Of a stretch of DNA of 6,439 bases, positions 1 through 6,439 are shown piece by piece. The position numbers were made by a program, and so were the translations under genes. A model generated the notes under the pieces. That model was not told the origin of the DNA. It was given only the letters and a program-made list of their open reading frames with translations, and did not search any database. This DNA comes from CAG-303 sp034172985 (GTDB lineage: Bacteria > Bacillota > Clostridia > Lachnospirales > Lachnospiraceae), in NCBI GenBank assembly GCA_034172985.1, contig JAXFDY010000126.1, positions 1 to 6,439 on the forward strand, given 5' to 3'. Position 1 is the stretch's first letter. Every line of letters begins with the position of its first letter.

Positions 1-105
1 TATGGAGTCTCTAAATTACTCCCATTAATTAAGCTCACAAATGCATATGAAATATTTGCTGATGAATCCAAGTCCATTCCTGTGTACTACATAAGACTCA
101 AAAGG
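1..105 (+). other. Domain: C-terminal half of a probable OST-HTH/LOTUS domain
   Basis: Residues 1-35 carry the usual end of a LOTUS winged helix: an aromatic-Gly start to a helix with regularly spaced leucines (Y1, G2, K5, L6, L7, L9, I10), an aromatic-acidic strand (Y16, E17, I18, F19), a short polar turn, then a closing strand of aromatic and aliphatic residues ending in Arg-Leu-Lys (V28 to K34). LOTUS domains bind RNA, in several cases G-rich or G-quadruplex RNA, and in bacteria are often joined to NYN-type nuclease domains. The N-terminal half, and any nuclease domain before it, would lie upstream of the window. With only half the domain visible, another winged helix remains possible. Confidence 0.55.
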
Positions 106-3100
106 AATTCGTCTATTCCAACATATTCAAAAGAAAGTCCCAGAAACAATGCAAAAGAAAGACCTTCTCAAAAAACAGAGAAAATGCCAGAGAAATTTCC
201 AGAAGATTTATTTAAACAACCTTTTGTAGGTGAACACTATAGGGACTTAATAGAATATGAAGAATTTGGATGGCCTGAAATCGTTGGCTTCTACGAGATA
301 AATGATAATGGTCAGTATCAAATATCTGATATTAGAGACACACTGTTTCAAGAACACAAATATCCTTCGCTCAATGGAAAAGAAGAAAACCGTGAAATAA
401 TCATCGCTTTAGATGGTCCTTTAAATCATTTAATAACAAATACATATTACAAGTTCAACTGGAAGATCACTATATCAGACAACGAAAGAGGTTATGTGTT
501 AGATATTGATAAATCTAAAACTGTAAAGCCTATAGATCCTCATGAGCTAACAGACAATCTTCACAAACTTTGGGATGATCGTGCTCATGGTTCTGCAATG
601 AACACCGCTATGGAAACCATCAGTTCAGAACTGATGGCTAGCAGCGATGGCACTTTCATATATGAGCTACTTCAAAATGCCAATGATTATCCGATTAAAG
701 ATCCCGAAGGAAATAGTATTCCTGTTGAAGTAGAATTTCATATGACAGACAAGTGTTTGATATGTCGTCATTCTGGTTCACAATTCACGCCAAGAGACGT
801 TGCCAGCATTTGCAGCATCGGCAATGGAAGCAAAACCAAAAACAAAAATGCAATCGGTTATAAGGGTATTGGATTCAAAACAGTATTCCATGCCCACGAT
901 TGGGTATATGTTAGAACCGGCGCATATATGTTCCGTTTTGACAAGAACCATGAAAAGGAAGGCCGTCCATTCCAAATAATGCCTGTGTGGACAACTATAC
1001 CTGATTTAATGGGTATTGACAGCTCTATCGCAGAGATTATTAAGAATGGATATAAGCACTTCAATGTTCAGACCGTCATGATGCCGAGAAAATATGACTA
1101 TCTATATGGCATGGACAAGAACCAGGACTCAGAGAAAAGCCATGAATATGTGCTTCGTGACATGTTCAAGGATATTAGAGATATCATATTCATCCCTAAC
1201 ATAAAGTCTGTAAAAGTTTTCTTCCCTGGAGAGGAACCCATAATCTGTGCAAAGGGAGAATCACTGAACTGGACAATTTCTGAATTCTACAAGCATATTC
1301 TAGATGAAGAAACTGAAAGAAAGGTTATTGTGTCAGAGTGTAATAATCACCCAGAAAGGAGAATACCGCCTAAGTATAAAACCTTCACAGACACCTATGT
1401 CTCCTTTGCTGCTAAGAGGAATGGTAATGTGATCGAAGCCGTTAAAGATGCCACAGTAAACTGTTATCTTCCAACCAAAGCTGAATTTGGATTCCCATTT
1501 CTTATGAACACCGACATGGTGCCTTCTGGAGACAGAAGCCAATTGAAAACTGACGTTCAATTCAACAAATTATTCGCAAAGATTGCAGGACAGCAATTTG
1601 TTAAGTGGTTAAGACATTTATTGACAGAGGGATTCACCCCTGAATCAGTCTTTAACCTAATACCTGATTTTGAGAAAGCAAAATCAGGAGTTGGTAAATC
1701 ATATGCAATGTTTATTGATGAATTTGAAGCCGGTTTCAAAGAGAATTTGGGTTTAATCCCTATCATTCCTGTTGAAGGAAATGACGATCTACAACTACCT
1801 TGCAATGTGATTAGAGATGTGACTGGTTTTTCTACCAAGAAGATTCTGGATCAGCTTCAGTTTAGGTCTTTAACCAATAATTTGGACAAATATCTTCCTC
1901 TTGAATGTATTAGTTCTAATCCGAAACTTGCCAAGATTCTCAAGGATGACAGCAAGTGCGCTGTATTCAAAGAAGAGAATCTTCAAGATTTGTTTAAGAA
2001 CAGCGTATTCCTAGAAGAATTAGCAAAGCCACAAACGAACACAAAGGTAATTGAGTTTATTTTGGATTATCCATACAAAAACAATTACCTTACAAAGGCT
2101 CTGTTTATCAACCAGAATACATCAAAACTGTGCCCTGCTTCATCTTTGTTCTTCGACATTGATGAAGACAGATTGTTATTGACTGCTTTTGAAAACCAAT
2201 TATCATTCTTGGCACCAGGAACAAGAAAGGCATTGGAAACTGACAGTTCTGAAGGTTGTAACTATCTTGATAAAATCAAAGTGTTCTCTTGGGCTGATTA
2301 TAAAGCCTATTCTTCTGTGATTAAACCTTTATTTGAGACTTCTTCAGAAAAGGACAATAATCTTACTCTCCTAAAAGTAGAAGACACTAATCTCAAAATG
2401 TTTAAGTTCATTGTTAAACATGGCATAAACGCACAGATTGTAAAGAGCTTCCCGATTATTCTTGCCGACAATCAGTGGGGACTTCTATCCGACATCTGTT
2501 TCTTCTACAATAAAGACGCTGTAACAATCCAGTCTCAGAAATGGGTCGATACCAGTTGGTATTCAGTCCTATCTGATAAATACATACCTACACCTGAGCA
2601 AGAGAAGAAAAAGGCAATAGAACTATTCGGGAAATACAATGTAATTGATTTTTCGAAAAAGAACCTATATGACAAAGTAATTAAGGGACAGGCCGCTCAT
2701 ATTGAAGCTATTAATCTGAAGACAAAGGATTTATCCGCTAATGCAGAACTTCTGCATTTCCTCTATTCAATTAAGGATGAGAAAGAAATAGGAACATTCA
2801 ATCATTTCTCTCTACCTATATGCAATGATGATAATACTATATCTTGCAAAACAGGAAAAGACAATATTATTTTTATGTCTGACCTTTCCTCGAATCAGAT
2901 TTCTTCATTACTAAAGAAGGATTGGATTAATGAGGATTGGGCTTTCAATCTTGATCCAAAATGTAACGAAGCCTTATCAATCTATGGGGCCGAGAATGCC
3001 GCAAAGTTTTTGAAGGAAAAATTCTCAATCAAGGATGCAACTATAGGTAATTTCTGCAAGCATGTGGTGATAAAGAACCTTAAGGACATAATAACCAGTA

Positions 3101-6100
3101 TTACTCCTTTATACAAACAGCAGGAAGAGACTGAAGAAATCACCAACAAAAGAGAAATCATTAAGCAGAACAACCTTGATTTCTTCAAGTTCATCTGTGA
3201 CAACTATTCGTATATATTCGCAGAAGGCACTAATCCATTCCATGCAACTGGTTACCCTTTTGTAACATGTAATTCATCAGAAATTACAAGCAAACCAAAC
3301 AAATACTATAGACATTCTGTTCAAGCGAAAGACGCAGCTTGTCAAGACTGGATGCCGGAAGGTATTGTTGGGGTCATATCTGATTCCTATGATTCATATG
3401 CTAAGGATAAAACATATGAAAAGCCGATATTTGTTGCTTTGAAAGCAACCGAGTTCAGTTATTCTTCTTTCTTAAAAGAAGATGTAGCTAGTAACAAGAG
3501 AGCTATTACAGAGCACATGAGCACCATTGACTTGAACATATCATTCCACAATTATTTCAAGGCAAATAGGGATAACTTCTCCAAGGAAGAACAAGCCATT
3601 ATCAAAAGTTTCCCTGTCTATGTTATGGGTGAAAACGGTGCTGTGATGTCTATGACAAGTACTGGACATCACATCAATAATTCCGAAGTTGAAGGGCTCA
3701 TTAAAGCCGGATTTGCTCAGGCAAGCTCAATGGATATCATCCCTGCAGCATACTTTAGTGAAAAGAAAGATGATAAAGAATACTGGATTGACATTCTTGG
3801 AAATATAGACTACACATTCAAAGAAATAGTTGATTGGATTACCACAAAAGGGAAAGAGAATGTCCGCCAGAAGACTTCAGAATATCAAGCAAACATATCT
3901 TTCTGGCGTATAATCAAAGGTATACCAGGAGCATCAAATAAAGACAATCAGAAACATTTGTCATCCTTACGTGTATTCCCATTATATAGTAAACACATAA
4001 AGGACAACGAGTGCAAGTTAAATGTATTAAGCACAGATCTATCTTGTTATGTATCTGACAATTATTTTGTCGGATCTGGTGGTATTGAATATATGCTTAG
4101 CGAATATGTCAAGGAAGCATATACGGTACAAGGAGACTATCTTGAGAATACAGAAGACGATACTATAATCTCCTGGAAGAAGTTTTGGGAGTCAGCAGGA
4201 TTCTTATCTAGCAATGAGGAATTGATAATGAATACAATCATTCCTAATCTAGACAAGCCGGAGAACATTAACACGAAAGTACCTATCCTGTTATATCAAA
4301 ATAAGGACATTATTGAAAAATATCTGGCAGATACATCGAATCCTGATGTCGTTAACAAATTAAAGAATGACCTTAACAAGATTCATGTTGAATCTAATGG
4401 TGGCCTCGTGCCAATCTCAAGCATCGTATTCATTCAACAAAATGAATTTGCGCCATTTGAAGAACCAATGCCATATCTTCCACTGTTGTCACAAATTAAA
4501 GACTATGGAGAGGATCAGGTTCGTTTCTATAAGAGCATTGGTGAAAGAGCCGGTAGCAAAGTGATAGCTGATAAAGAATCCTGGCTATTAGCAAAATTAT
4601 TACAGTTTTCTAACCAACAGCATTTAGCAGAGACGCTATCATCCGCCGAAAATGCAGAAACAACCAAACCTGAAATATCAGAAGACGTTCACTACTTATT
4701 CATAAAAGATATCGCTGCATGGTGGAATCATACTAATTCCTTTCTGTATTCATCTTATGTAAAGGGTATAAAGTTGTATAACAGTAAGGGTGTTTTATGT
4801 TCCGCAAACACACTCACTGAAGGATCTGCCTATTCTCCATATTGTGATTTTCAGTCATGTGGCATTGAAAGTCTTGATTACATCTCTGACAAATACTCAC
4901 AATTCAAAGGTATCCTAGCTTTACTTGGAGATATGGGTATACATCATCTGTTCCAGAAGGAGGATATTGCACTCCTCGACAATCAACGTTTTGCCACATA
5001 CTTCTGGAACTCCTATTTATCTGACTCACGAAGTAGAGAGAGCGTTTCATCTATGATAGAAGAAGGGCTTTTCAAAAATGTCGCATGTGTACCAACCACA
5101 AATGGTGTAAAGACCGCAGAGAGCTTATACAATACATTTGATGGGAATGGCAAAGAAAATCTTTCTTCATATGTGAACCAATTGGAGAAAGGATGCGAAT
5201 ATAGGGCATTTGGCATTTATGAATCTTTCAAAGATCAACAGAATGAGTCAATAGAGTATCCAAATCCGATAAGAGACTTGGATTTCCTTGGTAAACTATC
5301 AAAAGACCATTGCTTTGAATATCTGCTTAATTCAAAAGTAGATAATACAGCCAAAAGAAGATACGTTTTGTCGCTACTTCTTGAATACCATACAGCAAAA
5401 GAAATAACTGAAGATGATTTGCAAACATATCATAAATCATCATCTGCTAATTGGTTGAATGGTAAGAAAGAATCTGCTCATATCAATACATTGTACGCTA
5501 TAGGACGTCGACCTGAAGATAAGTTCTTCCTTCGACATTTCGGTAATGATTCTCTTGTAATAAGCAATGATACTATATCAGATGATGATAATGCATTTGA
5601 TACAATATGTCAGAATATTCTCCAGATCAAAATACTCCACGGAGGAGATAACAGCGATTTTGAGACTATTCCATCTGCAGATAAAACAATAGAATCTGAG
5701 CGCATCAGGCAAATTCTTACGCAAAAGAGCTTGCTTCTTTCAACTATCATTAATGCACCGGAAGGAGAATCATGGTATGAGGCATATACTAATTATCTCA
5801 CAATAATCGCCGATTTAAATTTCGTACGTTGTGGAGATATCACAATTACATGTAAAGAAGAGAACTCCCTTTACAGAAAGAATGTAGATGATTTCTATTA
5901 TGACGATTCAACGAAAACCTTTTATTATCTGAATGACTGGCAGGACAAATTTATATTTGCGCCAATGTCCAAAACCTTGATAGAGGTCATGGATATACCA
6001 GGTAAAGATGATGAAAGGACAATCATGAGAATACTAAATAAGGATCTCAGTACATCCGAGATTATTAGGATGGTAAAGGAGTATTGCGCTTCATTCTTTG

Positions 6101-6439
6101 AAGATGAGAAATTCTTGGAATTATTAGGCATCGCTTATCCTCGTGTTAAAGATCATTTGAATTTAGGTCCTTCGCAAAAACAAGTGGAAAATGAGCCACA
6201 GAAACTAGTAGGTTTTTCACGAGAGAGAGAAGAACTGAGTAGAGAATCAGAAAAACAAATAGATTGTGGCAATGATTATCCTGAGACTGAGGATCTGCAT
6301 TCCAATGAAGAAGAGTTGTCAACTACAGATACTTCAAGAAACGATCAATCAAGAACAAATGAAGGCAATCAAGAGTCTGACAAAGAAGAAATATCAGAAT
6401 TACCGGAATCGAGTTTGAATCAAATCGAGAAAAAGGAAG
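1..6439 (+). CDS. Giant sacsin/NOV-type Hsp90-like ATPase protein, partial at both ends
   Basis: Frame 1 is open across the whole window: 2146 complete codons plus one base, with no stop on full manual translation. The start and stop codons lie outside. Visible order: LOTUS-like fragment (1-35), polar linker (36-65), unnamed beta-rich module (66-180), Hsp90-like GHKL ATPase (181-540), long alpha/beta scaffold (541 to about 2055), acidic tail (2056 onward). The family call rests on the ATPase boxes ELLQNAND (222-229), HSGSQFT (257-263) and GYKGIGFK (286-293), the sacsin/NO VEIN style of Bergerat fold. The family is known for ATP-driven conformational change; the substrate here is unknown. No signal peptide or membrane segment is visible, so it is probably cytoplasmic, though the true N-terminus is missing. 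The first in-frame ATG is at 184 (M62), but coding-like sequence runs upstream of it, so I do not place the start there. The coding frame and ATPase class are secure; the biological role is inference. Confidence 0.96.
106..195 (+). other. Polar interdomain linker with possible internal start at M62
   Basis: Residues 36-65 are rich in Ser, Lys, Glu, Pro and Asn with few hydrophobics, as expected of a flexible linker between the LOTUS-like fragment and the next module. The first in-frame ATG of the window lies here (184-186, M62). The bases before it are A-rich without a convincing Shine-Dalgarno. An internal start here would make a product lacking the LOTUS-like part, but nothing in the sequence requires that. 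Confidence 0.5.
196..540 (+). other. Domain: unassigned beta-rich module before the ATPase
   Basis: Residues 66-180 contain several short alternating-hydrophobic stretches suited to beta strands: E93-IVGFYEI, Q105-YQISDI, R131-EIIIALDG, Y149-YKFNWKITIS and G164-YVLDID. Polar or Gly/Asn turns separate them. The pattern suggests a compact beta barrel or sandwich, but I do not recognise a named family. Its place between a putative RNA-binding domain and an ATPase makes a ligand- or nucleic-acid-binding accessory role possible; that is inference only. The module boundaries are approximate. Confidence 0.4.
541..1620 (+). other. Domain: sacsin/NOV-type Hsp90-like (GHKL) ATPase
   Basis: Residues 181-540 form a Bergerat-fold ATPase. 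A helix (L187 to M212) leads into the N box ELLQNAND: E222 matches the Hsp90 catalytic Glu, N226 the magnesium ligand Asn, and D229 the Asp of Hsp90 NASD. The G1 box is H257-S-G-S-Q-F-T263; Hsp90 has Asp at the first position and Gly at the fifth, and this protein has His and Gln. A helix with a CSIGNGSK segment (271-278) forms the ATP-lid side, and the G2 box is G286-YKGIGFKTVF. A closing segment, FGFPFLMNTDMVPSGDRSQL (496-515), with D511-R512 and then N522, is typical of the end of this domain in sacsin/NO VEIN-like proteins. The family binds and probably slowly hydrolyses ATP to drive conformational change. The intact N and G2 boxes argue for nucleotide binding. Confidence 0.93.
1621..6165 (+). 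other. Region: long alpha/beta scaffold with recurring hairpin-like motif, no named domain
   Basis: Residues 541-2055 alternate helical blocks with short beta segments and hold no catalytic signature that I recognise. A loose pattern recurs: two to four hydrophobics, often with Pro, then a polar Gly/Asn turn, then a second hydrophobic run. It is seen near residues 586, 701, 817, 938, 1086, 1204, 1326, 1461, 1590 and 1694; clear examples are FPIILADNQWG (817-827), FPVYVMGENGAV (1204-1215) and IKLYNSKGVLC (1590-1600). The last part (about 1991-2055) is mainly helical. Sacsin-type proteins commonly carry long poorly conserved repeats after the ATPase, so a scaffold or client-binding arm is plausible. 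No frameshift or stop interrupts it, which argues for selection on the whole length. Confidence 0.6.
6166..6439 (+). other. Acidic, probably disordered tail, cut by window end
   Basis: About 26 of residues 2061-2146 are Asp or Glu, with many Ser, Asn, Gln and Thr and very few large hydrophobics. This marks a disordered acidic linker, not a folded domain. It is still open at the last base, so it probably links the scaffold to another C-terminal domain downstream. In NO VEIN-type relatives that domain is often DUF3883 (NOV C-terminal), but nothing of it is visible here. Confidence 0.65.

Noticed and set aside
184..186. ATG at M62 as the true gene start
   Set aside because: The frame stays open upstream with protein-like, LOTUS-like sequence, and no clear ribosome-binding site precedes this ATG. 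It could be an internal start but is not supported as the main one.
754..765. CxxC pair at C252 and C255, a possible half zinc finger
   Set aside because: There is no second metal-ligand pair in a suitable place, and the segment aligns with the strand leading into the G1 box of the ATPase fold.
1678..1701. Match to the loose P-loop pattern [AG]-x4-G-K-[ST] at residues 560-567 (A560 to S567)
   Set aside because: The residues before it (NLIPDFEKA) do not form the hydrophobic strand that precedes a real Walker A motif, no Walker B or other P-loop NTPase motifs follow in order, and the segment lies in a helical stretch just after the GHKL domain. A chance match is most likely.
778..1838. Several short minus-strand open frames (65-93 codons) opposite the ATPase region
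   Set aside because: They lie antisense to conserved ATPase motifs, and their translations show no recognisable domain or start signal. They are shadows of the + strand frame.
2982..3203. Minus-strand 73-codon frame with a hydrophobic N-terminal stretch resembling a small membrane or secreted protein
   Set aside because: The hydrophobic run arises from antisense reading of Glu/Asp/Lys/Asn-rich codons in the continuous + strand frame; it has no promoter or ribosome-binding context.
4367..4564. 65-codon + strand frame offset from the main frame
   Set aside because: It lies entirely inside the giant frame in another phase, has no recognisable product, and its existence is expected by chance.
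5013..6131. Minus-strand frames of 67-68 codons near the 3' part of the window
   Set aside because: They are antisense shadows within the continuous coding frame, with no homology that I recognise.

Overview
The whole window is the inside of one very large protein gene on the + strand. Reading frame 1 is open from the first base to the last: I translated all 2146 complete codons and found no stop. Both ends are cut, so the true start and stop lie outside. There is no intergenic space, and I see no RNA gene, mobile element, CRISPR array, promoter or terminator. The DNA is AT-rich (GC in the mid-30s percent by eye), intronless over 6.4 kb, and uses AGA, ATA and TTA freely. That fits an AT-rich bacterium such as a member of Bacteroidota, but nothing here fixes the taxon.

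Layout by residue of the visible protein. Residues 1-35 look like the C-terminal half of an OST-HTH/LOTUS RNA-binding domain cut by the window edge. Residues 36-65 are a polar linker. Residues 66-180 are a beta-rich module I cannot name. Residues 181-540 are a sacsin/NO VEIN-type Hsp90-like (GHKL, Bergerat fold) ATPase domain, with clear N box (E222, N226, D229), G1 box (H257-S-G259, with His where Hsp90 has Asp), G2 box (G286-Y-K-G-I-G-F292) and a conserved closing segment (F496 to L515). Residues 541 to about 2055 are a huge alpha/beta scaffold with no recognisable enzyme domain. In it a short beta-hairpin-like pattern recurs about every 105-150 residues. Residues 2056-2146 are an acidic, probably disordered tail that runs off the window.

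Inference: a giant ATP-dependent conformational machine, with a putative nucleic-acid sensor in front of the ATPase and a long scaffold behind it. Related large Hsp90-like/sacsin-type ATPases occur in bacterial conflict and restriction-linked loci, so an anti-phage role is a reasonable hypothesis. No neighbouring gene is visible to test it. The most notable point is the apparent fusion of a LOTUS-type domain to a sacsin-type ATPase in one polypeptide.
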